The notes: generated by a model not told the origin, from the sequence alone. 64,000 bases of DNA from Rhodomicrobium vannielii ATCC 17100 (GCF_000166055.1 NC_014664.1:1141927-1205926); one strand, 5' to 3'; counted from the stretch's first letter, positions 45,135-54,267 are shown. Numbers and translations: made by a program.

Positions 45135-45232
45135 CGTCTGACCTCTCGAAGCGTCGAGCTGCTGCTGAAAATGGCGGTGCTGCCGGCGCATTCGCCTGGT
45201 TCGAAGAGCGCAGCCGAGGGTGTTTGCATCAT
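45131..45232 (-). CDS. Tiny ORF translationally coupled between trbG and trbI
   Basis: A 33-codon frame beginning MMQTPSAALF, with GGAGGG about 5 bases before its ATG pair. The first ATG shares one base with the trbG stop (TGATG) and the last codon overlaps the trbI start (GTGA), so ribosomes could pass straight from trbG to trbI. There is no membrane helix or domain; the composition is small and serine-rich. It occupies the place where trbH lies in Ti-type clusters but is far shorter than that lipoprotein. It may be only a coupling device. Confidence 0.4.
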   Translation of the reverse strand: MMQTPSAALFEPGECAGSTAIFSSSSTLREVRR

Positions 45233-46155
45233 CAATCCCTCCGCGTGCGGGTGATGGTGACACTGCTCGCGCTGGTGCCCACACCCGAGGTGAGCCGCGC
45301 CAGGGTCAGGACCTTGTCGACTTCGAAGCGGTGCTCGACGAAGCGGTAGTTCACAAGCCGCGTCGTCGGCCCGTTGAAGAGGCTGTCGAGGCCAAGGAAG
45401 CTCGCGTCTTCGGCGATCTCGACAAGGGCCGGAAGCTCGCTCGAGCCAACCTCGGGCGGAAACAGAATGTAGGTCTTGACGCCGTCGGCATAGACGCGCG
45501 TCGGCTTCCAGGGCGCGTCGCCCGAAACAGCGAACTCAAAATCGAGTTTGCCGGGCGCGGGCGCCACGGCCGCCGCCGCGCGCATTTCGCGGGTCTGCTC
45601 GACCTTGGTGCGGTACGCCTTCCACTGGCTGCTGGCGTCATCGGGATAGTCGAAAGAAACGCGCGGCATCCAGTCTTGCGAGCGGCTCACAAGCTTGATG
45701 ATGTAGGTGCGCCGATTGGTGGTGATGACGAGATTGGTGATGAGCCCCACATCGGTCGGCTTGATGATCACATGGGTGATGATGGCCTCGCCCGCCCCTT
45801 GCGTCGCCGGCGTAATCTTCCAGCGCACGCTGTCGCCGACATTCAGATCATTGACGCTTTCGCCTTCCTGCAGAGCGAGATCGCAGACGTAGAACGGCGC
45901 GCAAACAATCGTCGGCAGCGTGGAGCCGAACACGAACACGGTTGCACCCTCGTCGCCGCGCGCAGGACCTGCGCGATTGCCGGCCCATTCCTTGCCATAG
46001 GCCACGCCCTTTTGCTCCTTCGGCGCCAGAGGCGGCTGCGGCCCGGCCAACAGCGGCACGCGCGGCGGTGGTCCTTCGGGAAAGCTCTGAGGCGCCTGCG
46101 CCAGCGCCGCGCCAGAAAGCAAGGCTGATAGTGCAAAAACAATCACTGCGCGCAT
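45232..46155 (-). CDS. trbG: Conjugal transfer protein TrbG (VirB9 family)
   Basis: A 307-residue periplasmic protein of the outer-membrane channel. A signal peptide (MRAVIVFALSALLSGAALAQA) is followed by a proline-rich stretch and the VirB9/CagX domain, with motifs GDSVRWKITPA, KPTDVGLITNLVITTNRRTY and the C-terminal PEVGSSELPALVEI. The start is at MRAVIVF; the longer frame upstream lacks a signal. It follows trbF by 19 bases. It binds TrbI/VirB10 in the core complex. Confidence 0.92.
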   Translation of the reverse strand: MRAVIVFALSALLSGAALAQAPQSFPEGPPPRVPLLAGPQPPLAPKEQKGVAYGKEWAGNRAGPARGDEGATVFVFGSTLPTIVCAPFYVCDLALQEGESVNDLNVGDSVRWKITPATQGAGEAIITHVIIKPTDVGLITNLVITTNRRTYIIKLVSRSQDWMPRVSFDYPDDASSQWKAYRTKVEQTREMRAAAAVAPAPGKLDFEFAVSGDAPWKPTRVYADGVKTYILFPPEVGSSELPALVEIAEDASFLGLDSLFNGPTTRLVNYRFVEHRFEVDKVLTLARLTSGVGTSASSVTITRTRRD

Positions 46156-46174
46156 GACAAAGTTTCCCCTCGCG

Positions 46175-46864
46175 TCAAAGCCGTTGCGACCAGCTGTAGC
46201 TGTTGATGTAAATGCCAAGCGGGTTGAGGCGGATGGTGGCCTCGTCCGATGGCGGGTTCAGCGTGATGGCGATCGTGGCCTGCCAATGCTGGGTTTGAGG
46301 CTTCGAGCCGTCGCGGGTTCGGGTTTCTTCGCGCCACTCGACGCGCCAGCTATCGGCGGACAGCGGCAGAACGCTTTCGACTTCCACCATGACGGTTTCG
46401 GTCTTGGCGCGCTCGAACGGATCGTGGGCGCGCATATGGTCGTTCAGCCGCGCATAGGCGTCGCCCCGCTCGTTGATCATGGCATAGGCTTCTTTCAGGA
46501 GCGCGCGCTCGGCGCCCGCATCGGTGTAGACGCTTCTTATGTTGGCGATGAAGCGCGCAAGGCTCGCGACAATGAGCTGATGGTCCGGCTTGACGAGCCG
46601 GTCGGCGCGATCCACGGCGGCGGCGGAGCCGAGCTTGTCGACGCGCACGATATAGGGAACGATCTGGCTTTGGCTCGCGACATAGACGAGGCCTGCGCCC
46701 GTGATCAGCGCCACGACGAGGGCTAGAATGGCGGCCAGCCGCCAGTTTCGGGCTTGCGCGATGTAATCGCCATAGCGCTCGTTCCATTCGCGGCGCGCAT
46801 TGAGATAGGGATTGGTCCCTTCCTCACGGGAAGAACCGAAACTCCCGTCGTGATGGCTGCTCAT
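46175..46864 (-). CDS. trbF: Conjugal transfer protein TrbF (VirB8 family)
   Basis: A 229-residue bitopic inner-membrane protein. A cytoplasmic N-terminus (NPYLNARREWNERYGDYIAQ) leads to a single helix at about residues 40-60 (LAAILALVVALITGAGLVYV), then the VirB8-type periplasmic domain with VPYIVRVDKLG. It nucleates assembly of the secretion channel. MSSHHDGS is the start, with GAGAGGGA before it. The 66-base gap before it contains ATAGACAATC, a motif shared with the traG promoter. Confidence 0.92.
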   Translation of the reverse strand: MSSHHDGSFGSSREEGTNPYLNARREWNERYGDYIAQARNWRLAAILALVVALITGAGLVYVASQSQIVPYIVRVDKLGSAAAVDRADRLVKPDHQLIVASLARFIANIRSVYTDAGAERALLKEAYAMINERGDAYARLNDHMRAHDPFERAKTETVMVEVESVLPLSADSWRVEWREETRTRDGSKPQTQHWQATIAITLNPPSDEATIRLNPLGIYINSYSWSQRL

Positions 46865-46883
46865 GATCCCTCTCGATGGCTCA

Positions 46884-46893
46884 TAGACAATCT
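46884..46893 (-). promoter_or_regulatory. Copy of the ATTGTCTA motif before trbF
   Basis: GATTGTCTAT on the minus strand is identical to part of the palindrome before traG and to half of the XRE operator at 23531. It lies in the 66-base gap between trbL and trbF. Confidence 0.35.
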
Positions 46894-46930
46894 TGATAAC
46901 CGCGCGCATTTCGCATTGCTGGACCGCGGC

Positions 46931-48262
46931 TTAAGGCTTTTTCGGCGGCTTGCCGCCTTGGCTCGGCTGTGCCGGTTGGCCCGCGCCCGTGACCGATCCT
47001 TGCGGCTGGGCCGGCTCGCTCGCGCTTCTCGCCGCCTGCCGGTCGACGGTTCGTTCTTTCAAGGCCTCGGCCATCTGCCCCGCCCAGGTGCCGTAATGGA
47101 TGCGACCGCTAAGCCGCATGCCAAGCGTATCGCCGGCCGCCATGGCGGTATTGCCGGCCATGCGAACCACCCTCCCTGGTCCGAAGCTGCCCGAAATGCG
47201 TGCATCTTGCATTTGCTCGCTCGCAAGCGCCGAGCTTCGGGCTGCCACCATGCCAGCACCAACGCCGCCCTTGAACGCGCCCCAGCCAACACCGGCAGCG
47301 CCCGCGGCAACACCGGCGAGTGCGCCGCCGCCGCTTATTTGCGTGCCATTGATGAGGCCCTGGATCATGTCGGGAATGATCTTGGTCAGCGCCAGCATGA
47401 CGATGGCCGAGCCGACCGAGACGAGAAGATCGGACGTATTCGTCTCGAAATTCTGGATCAGCGCATTGAAGATTTGCTGGCCAAGCCCAATCAGGAGCTG
47501 CAGCACGAACAGCTTCGCGCCGACGCTCAGCGCGTAGATGATCATTTTCAGCGCGTAATCCTTGGTCCAGCGCGATCCGCCGAAGCCCATGAACAGGATG
47601 CCGGCCGAGATCACGATGTAGGATTCGACGAGCGCGAGAATGAGGAAGGCGGCGATGAGGGCGAAGCAGATCAACAAAACGAGCGCGAAAATGATGAGGC
47701 CCACGCTCGCGCCGGGGCTCCAGATGCTCGACTGATCGAGCACCTTGTTGGCCATGCTGAGCCCGATTGCAAAAATGTCCGACGGCGCGATCAGGCTCGT
47801 GCCGCCCGAGGCCTGCACGGCCTCATTGGCGGCGGTCCTGAAGCTGTTGACGATCGCCGCCGCCCAGGCGCTCGAATTGACCAGCAGCGCCAGGAAAAAG
47901 CCGATGAACAGGATCTGGTTGACGAGTTCGGCCATCCATTCGCTGACATCGGCGCCGCGAAAGGCAAGCCGGATGGCGGCATAGGACATCTCGATCACGG
48001 CGAGCAGCCAGAACAACGTTTGCGCGTAAGTCGCAAGCGTCGCCTCCCATTTCTGCGCGTTTTGTTGGTACAGCCGCACGATCCCATCGAGCGCGTTGGT
48101 CGTAGGCTCCGCGGCCTCGGCCGGGCTTGCTGAAATGATGCCGAGGACAACCACGCCAACGGCAAGGCCGATCAGCGCGCACCCCGCTCGGGCCGCAGGC
48201 GATGAGCCAAGAGGAGAGCGAAACTCTCTCGGCGGCGTTCTTGGCCGGAGCCGCCTCATCAA
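46931..48262 (-). CDS. trbL: Conjugal transfer protein TrbL (VirB6 family)
   Basis: A 443-residue polytopic inner-membrane protein. After a probable signal-like helix (CALIGLAVGVVVLGIISASPAEAAE) there are six to seven helices (for example LILALVESYIVISAGILFMGFGG, the diagnostic TrbL/VirB6 segment), then a glycine/alanine-rich cytoplasmic tail of about 130 residues rich in proline and glutamine. It forms the DNA passage through the inner membrane. Its ATG overlaps the trbJ stop as ATGA. No trbK entry-exclusion gene lies between trbJ and trbL, unlike in plasmid clusters. Confidence 0.92.
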   Translation of the reverse strand: MMRRLRPRTPPREFRSPLGSSPAARAGCALIGLAVGVVVLGIISASPAEAAEPTTNALDGIVRLYQQNAQKWEATLATYAQTLFWLLAVIEMSYAAIRLAFRGADVSEWMAELVNQILFIGFFLALLVNSSAWAAAIVNSFRTAANEAVQASGGTSLIAPSDIFAIGLSMANKVLDQSSIWSPGASVGLIIFALVLLICFALIAAFLILALVESYIVISAGILFMGFGGSRWTKDYALKMIIYALSVGAKLFVLQLLIGLGQQIFNALIQNFETNTSDLLVSVGSAIVMLALTKIIPDMIQGLINGTQISGGGALAGVAAGAAGVGWGAFKGGVGAGMVAARSSALASEQMQDARISGSFGPGRVVRMAGNTAMAAGDTLGMRLSGRIHYGTWAGQMAEALKERTVDRQAARSASEPAQPQGSVTGAGQPAQPSQGGKPPKKP

Positions 48263-49014
48263 AATCGCGCTCCCCCGCTTGTTGGGATCGTCGTTTGCGT
48301 TTTGATGAACGTCCGCCAGGCCGCCTGCTGGGAGGCACTCTGGTCGGCCTCAGTCTGGATGGCGTTCGCCTTGAGGCTCGTGTCGGCCAGGATGAGTTGG
48401 CGCTGCTTCTGCAACTGCTCGATATTGAGAAGCCCTACTTGAGCAAGCGTCTGCAGAGCCTCAAGATTGCCTTGCACCGCACCGGTCTGGATCTTGAGGC
48501 GGTTGATGAGCGCAAGCTCGTCGCCGCCAATCTGGCCCGACTGAAGGGAACCCGCTTCAAGCGTCGAGAGCACGCTCGCATTGGCGTTGGTAGACCATTG
48601 CTGATATTTGCCGGCAAAGGCTGCGCTCGTCGCGGGCGAAGTCAGGTAGCTGTCGTAAGTGCCATAGTGCTGGCTAAACTGCGCCGTGAGCCCCGACTTG
48701 GCGAAGGACAGCGAATTGGCGCTCGCCAGCGTCGTGTTGACGGATTGGATGTTCGCCGCTCCATCCCCCCATTCGAGCGAGGGCCAAGGCGTCGTGTTCA
48801 CCGTCATGGTCTGGAACTGATTGGTGTTCGTCTGAAGGATATTGCCTTGCGTACCGAGCTGATCGACGAGCCGCGCCAGATTCATAAGCTGCGTGATTTC
48901 GCTCGCGCAATTCGTGCAATAGACGGCCTGGGCCAGGCTTTGCCTGACGCCCGCGACTGACAGCCAAGCGATTGCGGCAAGCGCAAGCGCCGCCGCCTTA
49001 AGCTGCTTCTTCAT
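48259..49014 (-). CDS. trbJ: Conjugal transfer protein TrbJ (VirB5-like)
   Basis: A 251-residue periplasmic protein with a clear signal peptide (MKKQLKAAALALAAIAWLSV). The mature part has the TrbJ signature AVYCTNCASEITQLMNLARLVDQLGTQ in part and long amphipathic helices ending with a QLQKQRQLILADTSLKA coiled-coil-like segment. VirB5-like proteins sit at the tip of the conjugative pilus. The start overlaps the end of trbE by 17 bases. The longer frame upstream is not supported. Confidence 0.9.
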   Translation of the reverse strand: MKKQLKAAALALAAIAWLSVAGVRQSLAQAVYCTNCASEITQLMNLARLVDQLGTQGNILQTNTNQFQTMTVNTTPWPSLEWGDGAANIQSVNTTLASANSLSFAKSGLTAQFSQHYGTYDSYLTSPATSAAFAGKYQQWSTNANASVLSTLEAGSLQSGQIGGDELALINRLKIQTGAVQGNLEALQTLAQVGLLNIEQLQKQRQLILADTSLKANAIQTEADQSASQQAAWRTFIKTQTTIPTSGGARF

Positions 49015-51502
49015 GGCTACCTTCCTCCGTTGCTCCGAAAATGTCTTTGGTATCGAGGCCCCGCTCGGCGAGCCAGGCTCGCGGCCAGTCCCTGCCGTGG
49101 GCCTCGATGAGCGCGCGCACGCGGGCCACGTCTTCACGGGATGAGACGGCGGTGAAAGCCAGGGCCACGGGACCAAGTCCGAGCTCGAACAGCCTGCGGC
49201 CTTCCGGGCTCGTATAGTAGTAGTGGCGTTTTTTGACCGCGCTTTTCAGAAGCGCGATTTCGGTCTCGTTCAATCCGATCAACCGGTAAAGATCGAGGGG
49301 ACCAGCGATGCCGTTCGCCCCGCCCTTGTCCGCTTCCTCGTTCGGCAAAAGGATCCTGGTCGGGCAGGATTCGAGGAGAACATCGAGGATGCCGGAGCGC
49401 GCCGCGTCCGAAAGGCTCTGGGTTGCCAGCACCACCGCGCAATTGGCCTTGCGCAGCACTTTCAGCCATTCGCGGATCTTTTCCCGGAAGACGGGATGGC
49501 CGAGCATCACCCAAGCCTCATCGAGGAGGAGAAGGGCTGGCGCGCCCGTGAGCGAGCGCTCGAAATGGCGAAACAGATAGAGAAGCACCGGGATCAGGTT
49601 CTTCTCGCCGAGCGCCATCAGTTCCTCGATCTCGAAGACCGTGAACGAGGCCGCTTCGATGCCGTCGGACCGGGCATCGAGAAGATGGCCGAGCGCGCCT
49701 TCGATCGTATAGGTGCCAAGCGCCGCCCGGATGTCCTTGTCCTGAACGGTAGCGATAAAGTCGGTGAGGCTTCGGCCCTCGCCGCTTTTGGTTTCGCGCA
49801 TCAGCCGCACGGCGCGATGGATTTCTTCTTTCTGCCGCGGTGTGGGCGCGCCTCCCTGTTGAAGCTCGTAGCAGGTGGCAAGCCAGTCTTCGGCGAACGC
49901 CACATCTAGAGCCGTCTCGAGTCTGCCGAGCGGACACAGGCCCGGGCTTCCCGTATCGCCCGCCAGATCATAGTGCTGCGCGCCGGCCGCATGAGCGAGA
50001 GCGAAAAGCGAACGACCCTTGTCAAAGACCGTGATGCGGGCATGCCGGTAGCGGCGGAACTGCGCGGCGATGAGTGCGAGCAGCGTCGACTTGCCGGCGC
50101 CGGTCGGCCCGAAGATCAGCGTATGGCCGACATCGCCCACATGCAGATTGAGCCGGAATGGCGTCGAGCCGGTGGTGGCGCCGTAAAGGAGCGGCGGCGA
50201 GCCTTCCGGGAAAAGCGGGCTCGGGCAGACGGGAAGTCCCGGCCAAATGGACGACGCGGGCATAAGGTCGGCGAGGTTCAAACTGTGGAGAAGCGGCCGC
50301 CTCACATTCGGGACGGCATGCGCCGGCAGGCTGCCGAGAAAGGCCTCGAGCGTGTTTACCGTCTCGACGCGGCTCGCAAAACCTTCGCGCCGAAGCTCGC
50401 GGGCTATTAGGCGCGCCTCATCGAGAAGCGCGTCCCTGTTCTCGCCCATCAAGATGAGGACCGGCGTGTAATAGCCAAAGGCGACGAGGTTGGAGCTGGC
50501 GTCGGTGATGGCGTTCTCGGCCTGCGCCGCCATCAGAGCGGCATCCTCATTCACGACGCCGCCTTCCGTGCGGAACACTTGCGCAAAGAACCCCCGCATC
50601 CATTGCCGCCATTTGCGCCGGTAGGCGCGAAGGAGCCCGAGGCTTTCATGGGCGTCGAGCGGGATGAAGCGCGAGGAAAAGCGAAACGCGATCGCGAGCG
50701 TCTCGAGCCGTGCCAGCATGTTGGGACAGGATTCGGCCGGGAAGCCTTCGATGGCTACGGCCGCGATGAAGTGATCGCCCATTTTCGGGGTATCGCCGCC
50801 ATAAAGCTCCTGGCCACCGAGCCAGGCATCGCAATACATCGGGCATGGCGGCACGTTGAGGGGGCTGAGATGCCCCGTGACCGCGAAGCTCACATAATTG
50901 ATGAGTTCGTCCTGCAGATGCGAACGCCCGCTTTCATCGCTCACGCGGTAGGCCTTCATGCGCCGTAACCGCAAGATATCCGACAGGCCGTCTTCGAGAT
51001 CGCGAAGCACGCGCTCGAAGATCTTGATCTGACGGTCGCCGGGGCTTTCGGGCTCGCTCTTCGGATCGTCGTCGTAAATGAGATCGGCGATCTTGGTGGT
51101 GCGGCGAAGCGGCGGCGTGTAGGCGATGAGAAGCGCGTATTCCGTCTCGAAATGAGCGCCTTCGCTCAGGAACTGGCGGCGCCGCTCGGCATCGATGGCA
51201 GCCGTGATCGGGTCCGGAAAATGCGAGGCGTCGGTCTCCGGGTAAGCGGCGGCTGGAAGGCGCACGGCGTCGATCCAGAGCGCAAAACCGCTGCCGAGCC
51301 TCGCGAGGCTCGCATTGATGCGGCTTGTCACAGAGTTGAGCTCGGCGGGCGTTGCGCTTTGGCTGTCGGGGCCGCGGTAGAGGAAGCCGGCCAGGAGCGA
51401 GCCGTCCTTGCAGAGCACAAGGCCATCGCCGATGAGGCTCGCATAATTCAGAAGATCGGCGGTGCCTTTGGCGCGATCGCGGAACTGTTTCAGGCGCAGC
51501 AT
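48998..51502 (-). CDS. trbE: Conjugal transfer ATPase TrbE (VirB4 family)
   Basis: An 834-residue ATPase that powers pilus assembly and DNA transfer. The N-terminal CagE/VirB4 domain starts MLRLKQFRDRAKGTADLLNY. Walker A is FGPTGAGKSTLLA and Walker B ALLLLDEAWVMLG, followed by VVLATQSLSDA and the sensor region. The frame is longer upstream, but MLRLKQFRDRAKGTADLL is the normal TrbE start. It lies 8 bases after trbD. No disruption is seen. Confidence 0.94.
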   Translation of the reverse strand: MLRLKQFRDRAKGTADLLNYASLIGDGLVLCKDGSLLAGFLYRGPDSQSATPAELNSVTSRINASLARLGSGFALWIDAVRLPAAAYPETDASHFPDPITAAIDAERRRQFLSEGAHFETEYALLIAYTPPLRRTTKIADLIYDDDPKSEPESPGDRQIKIFERVLRDLEDGLSDILRLRRMKAYRVSDESGRSHLQDELINYVSFAVTGHLSPLNVPPCPMYCDAWLGGQELYGGDTPKMGDHFIAAVAIEGFPAESCPNMLARLETLAIAFRFSSRFIPLDAHESLGLLRAYRRKWRQWMRGFFAQVFRTEGGVVNEDAALMAAQAENAITDASSNLVAFGYYTPVLILMGENRDALLDEARLIARELRREGFASRVETVNTLEAFLGSLPAHAVPNVRRPLLHSLNLADLMPASSIWPGLPVCPSPLFPEGSPPLLYGATTGSTPFRLNLHVGDVGHTLIFGPTGAGKSTLLALIAAQFRRYRHARITVFDKGRSLFALAHAAGAQHYDLAGDTGSPGLCPLGRLETALDVAFAEDWLATCYELQQGGAPTPRQKEEIHRAVRLMRETKSGEGRSLTDFIATVQDKDIRAALGTYTIEGALGHLLDARSDGIEAASFTVFEIEELMALGEKNLIPVLLYLFRHFERSLTGAPALLLLDEAWVMLGHPVFREKIREWLKVLRKANCAVVLATQSLSDAARSGILDVLLESCPTRILLPNEEADKGGANGIAGPLDLYRLIGLNETEIALLKSAVKKRHYYYTSPEGRRLFELGLGPVALAFTAVSSREDVARVRALIEAHGRDWPRAWLAERGLDTKDIFGATEEGSHEEAA

Positions 51503-51510
51503 GAGAACCC

Positions 51511-51798
51511 CTAATCGAGCCTTGAAGCGCGCGACCGCGCCGGAAAATACGCGCCGTAGCGGAGTTGCCGCAGATAGACCCTCGTCATGAAGGGGTCGGC
51601 CTTCGCCATCATGCGGAACGCGCCGATCAGGACGAGCCAAAGGCCGGCGCCGATCATGATCGCGATAAGGTTGAGGCTTGAGACGGCGAGGCCGGCGCAG
51701 ATGATCGCCGTCAACAGCACGGGCTCGCGCTCGCCGCCGAGGAACAGGTTCGGCCGGTGCAGGGCGCGATAGAGCGGAGTGCGTCTGAGCTCGCCCAT
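51511..51798 (-). CDS. trbD: Conjugal transfer protein TrbD (VirB3 family)
   Basis: A 95-residue inner-membrane protein. The first part carries the family motif TPLYRALHRPNLFLGGER, followed by two helices (VLLTAIICAGLAVSSLNLIA and MIGAGLWLVLIGAFRMMA) and a basic tail with PFMTRVYLRQLRYGAYFPAR. Its start codon overlaps the stop of trbC by one base. It works with TrbE at the base of the pilus. Confidence 0.92.
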   Translation of the reverse strand: MGELRRTPLYRALHRPNLFLGGEREPVLLTAIICAGLAVSSLNLIAIMIGAGLWLVLIGAFRMMAKADPFMTRVYLRQLRYGAYFPARSRASRLD

Positions 51799-52136
51799 CA
51801 GATCACCGCTCCGGCGCTGAACAGCGTGCTCAAGAGGTCGGTGGCAAACACCATGAGCGAGACGACGAGCACGAGCATGATGACGCGGCGCACGAATTCA
51901 TTGATCTCGCCGCCAAAGACGAGAATGGCGCCTGTTACGACGATGCCCATCAGCGAGACCGCATAAGCGACGGGGCCTGTGATGCTGTCGCGGAGTTTTT
52001 GCAGGGGCGTTTCCCATTGGAGCCCGCTGCCGGTCGAGGACGCAAATGCGTGCTCGGGAAAGGCGATCAGGAGAAAAAGCAGCGCCGTCAGCGCGAGGCT
52101 CCAAAATGCGGTGAAATCGCTTGGGGCTTTTCGCAT
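51798..52136 (-). CDS. trbC: Conjugative pilin TrbC (VirB2 family)
   Basis: A 112-residue prepilin. A signal-like N-terminus (FWSLALTALLFLLIAFPEHAFAS) is followed by two membrane helices (YAVSLMGIVVTGAILVFGG and MLVLVVSLMVFATDLLSTLF) separated by a short polar loop with EINEFVRR, the standard VirB2 layout. In RP4-like systems the pilin is cyclised by the TraF protease, but the traF gene of this element is truncated. Confidence 0.92.
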   Translation of the reverse strand: MRKAPSDFTAFWSLALTALLFLLIAFPEHAFASSTGSGLQWETPLQKLRDSITGPVAYAVSLMGIVVTGAILVFGGEINEFVRRVIMLVLVVSLMVFATDLLSTLFSAGAVI

Positions 52137-52139
52137 GGG

Positions 52140-53105
52140 TTACTCCTCGGCTTCGGTGACGTAATCGCTGCCATCGTGATCGATGACGCGCAGCAGCTCC
52201 TGCACTTGGCGGCCGGATTTGGTGGCGGCTGTCTTCGCAATGACAATGATGAGGTCGACGGCGGCAGCGATCGTCTTTTGCATGGCGGCCGCGGTGACTT
52301 CGCCGATGAGATTTTCGAGGCGGATCAGGCCACCCTTCGCGTTATTGGCGTGGACGGTGGCGACGCCGCCCGGATGGCCGGTATTCCAGGCCTTCAAGAG
52401 ATCGAGGCATTCGCCGCCCCGCACTTCGCCGACAAGTATCCGGTCCGGCCGATAGCGCATGGTCGAGCGGAGAAGCCGCCGTAAATCGATGGTTTCGGTG
52501 GTGCGCTTGAACACGTGATTGGGCGCGGCGCATTGGATCTCGGGCGTGTCCTCGATGATCAGCAAACGCTCGCCTGGAAGTTCGGCGCCGATCAGATGGA
52601 TGACGGCGTTGACGAGCGTCGTCTTGCCAGAGCCGGTGCCGCCAACAATGAGGATGTTCTGGTGACCGAGCGCTGCTTCCCGGATCAAGGCCCGCTGGCG
52701 CTGGCTCATGGTCCCGGCGCTCACATAATCGTCGAGGGTGAAGATGCGGGTGGCGCGTTTCCTGATGCAAAAACTCGGGGCTGCCACCACGGGCGGGATC
52801 AGCCCTTCGAAGCGGCTGCCGTCGAGCGGCAACTCGCATTCAAGGATCGGGTTCTCGCGAGTGATGGTGGTCTTGTGAAGCGCCGCGATGGTTGCCATGG
52901 CGGCCTCGGCTTGATGCGGGGGTATCTCGCCGAGGCGCGCCATGGGGTGCCCAGTACGCTCGACCCAAAGGACACCATCGGGGTTCAGCATGATCTCTAT
53001 GACCTCCGGGTCTCGAAGACAGCTGAGAATCTGTTCGCCAAGCTCGCGTTCGAGCTTCTGGCCGACGCGGACAGCGTGTTCGGACGCGGAACGATAAGGG
53101 GCCAT
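52140..53105 (-). CDS. trbB: Conjugal transfer ATPase TrbB (VirB11 family)
   Basis: A 321-residue hexameric ATPase of the secretion channel. The N-terminal domain contains LERELGEQILSCLRDPEVIEIMLNPDG. The C-terminal ATPase has Walker A IVGGTGSGKTTLVNA, the Asp box IEDTPEIQC, the Walker B/His-box region PDRILVGEVRGGECLDLLKAWNTGHPGG in part, and the arginine of SRFEGLIPP. It is the first gene of the trbBCDEJLFG-I operon. Confidence 0.94.
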   Translation of the reverse strand: MAPYRSASEHAVRVGQKLERELGEQILSCLRDPEVIEIMLNPDGVLWVERTGHPMARLGEIPPHQAEAAMATIAALHKTTITRENPILECELPLDGSRFEGLIPPVVAAPSFCIRKRATRIFTLDDYVSAGTMSQRQRALIREAALGHQNILIVGGTGSGKTTLVNAVIHLIGAELPGERLLIIEDTPEIQCAAPNHVFKRTTETIDLRRLLRSTMRYRPDRILVGEVRGGECLDLLKAWNTGHPGGVATVHANNAKGGLIRLENLIGEVTAAAMQKTIAAAVDLIIVIAKTAATKSGRQVQELLRVIDHDGSDYVTEAEE

Positions 53106-53649
53106 GAACGCATCGGCTCGGATCGGCTGTGTTACGATGTGCTCGCTTGTAGGCTATCGAGTGGAGGAGGGCAAACTTGCAAAACCCGGTGTAGGTTCTG
53201 AACGCCTTCGCACTCCTAGCCTCCATGGCCTTTATTGCCAAAGTCTTCGGTAAGGCCAGCGCTCGGATGCCAGCCTTCTGTTGAGTTCATGTGTCGAGCG
53301 GTGAAATCACTATTACAATAATAGTCGCCGTCAAATCAGCGCGTATCTCTACCGTTAATTCCCGCCTCGTTGCCATCGTGAAACACGATAAGCCATGAAC
53401 GATAATCAATGTATGATATTATTGCATATTGGCGACGAACGACTTGCGACAATACACCATCGAACACTGTGTCTCTGGTGCATCATAGATCGTTCAAACA
53501 CTATCGTATGTTGATAGACTGTGCCGCGGAGTGCTCTAGCCTTATCCCATCAAGCCCATTTCCCGGGTCCGGCCTTGCCTCCCAGGCAAGAGCGCCTATA
53601 GTGCACACACGATAGTAGCCCCTCGGCCCTGTGCCGCTCAGAGCCATCA
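53106..53649. other. Divergent control region between trbB and the XRE gene
   Basis: This 544-base AT-rich stretch must hold the trb operon promoter and the promoter of the gene at 53650. One perfect inverted repeat was seen, CTATC (53501-53505) with GATAG (53513-53517), and another GATAG occurs near 53608. No coding frame or origin-like repeat was recognised, and an oriT nick site was not identified. Confidence 0.5.
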
Positions 53650-53955
53650 ATGTCCGACAAAAGTCCGTCCTCTGAAACAAGCCCCGCTGAACCGCCGAAG
53701 CGGAAGCGGGCGTTGCCGGTCCTCGCCAAGAAGAGGGCGCCAGACAGCCAGCCGGAACGGGAGATATTTGCGAGGAATTTGCGCAGGGCTCGCATCGATG
53801 CGAGCCTGAGCCAGCGCGAGCTCGCCGCGGTCACAGGCATCGCCCAGGCTCATATTTCCGAGCTGGAAAACGCGATGCACAATGTCTGCATCGACACCAT
53901 GGTCAAGCTCGCCCAGGCCGTGAAGAAGCCGCTTTTCCAGATGTTTCAGCCTTAG
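53650..53955 (+). CDS. XRE-family HTH protein
   Basis: A 101-residue regulator. The first 35 residues are a basic, proline-rich tail (PPKRKRALPVLAKKRAPD). The helix-turn-helix follows (LRRARIDASLSQRELAAVTGIAQAHISELENAMHNV). It is divergent from the trb operon and lies before the toxin-antitoxin pair. Such proteins often repress conjugation operons. The inverted repeat CTATC-N7-GATAG upstream is a possible site, but the link is inference. Confidence 0.75.
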   Translation: MSDKSPSSETSPAEPPKRKRALPVLAKKRAPDSQPEREIFARNLRRARIDASLSQRELAAVTGIAQAHISELENAMHNVCIDTMVKLAQAVKKPLFQMFQP

Positions 53956-53974
53956 ATTGCTCCGCCCCGTTCCT

Positions 53975-53991
53975 GTATGCTATTGTCATAC
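53975..53991. promoter_or_regulatory. Operator palindrome of the toxin-antitoxin operon
   Basis: GTATG (53975-53979) and CATAC (53987-53991) are inverted repeats around 7 bases, two bases before the antitoxin ATG. Ribbon-helix-helix antitoxins usually repress their own operon through such sites. Confidence 0.5.
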
Positions 53992-53993
53992 GC

Positions 53994-54266
53994 ATGAGCG
54001 AAACATCCACATCGATCTTGAGCATTCGTGTGAGCCCAGATGAGCGGGCCATCCTTGAAGCGGCCGCCGAGCAATCGCGCACGACATTAAGCGACTTCAT
54101 GCGCCGAAAGGCTTTGGAGGCAGCCGAAATCGATGTGCTTGGCCGGACGGTGGTGACGATTCCCGCCGAAAGCTGGGAGCGTTTCGAGGCCTGGATCGGC
54201 GAACCCGCGAAAGAAATTCCCGGGCTCCAGGACCTGAACCGGACCAAACCAAGCTGGAGCAAATAG
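53994..54266 (+). CDS. DUF1778-family antitoxin (TacA-like)
   Basis: A 90-residue protein with the DUF1778 ribbon-helix-helix: STSILSIRVSPDERAILEAAAEQSRTTLSDFMRRKALEAAE in part. The C-terminal half (about residues 50-90) would be the toxin-neutralising tail, ending WSK. It is separated from the following GNAT toxin gene by a single base. The pair matches TacA/TacT-type type II modules that maintain mobile elements. Confidence 0.88.
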   Translation: MSETSTSILSIRVSPDERAILEAAAEQSRTTLSDFMRRKALEAAEIDVLGRTVVTIPAESWERFEAWIGEPAKEIPGLQDLNRTKPSWSK

Positions 54267-54267
54267 C

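Noticed and set aside
53106-53649. An oriT for the conjugation system in the trbB upstream gap
   Set aside because: Only one short inverted repeat was seen and no recognisable nick-site sequence next to it, so the claim cannot be supported.
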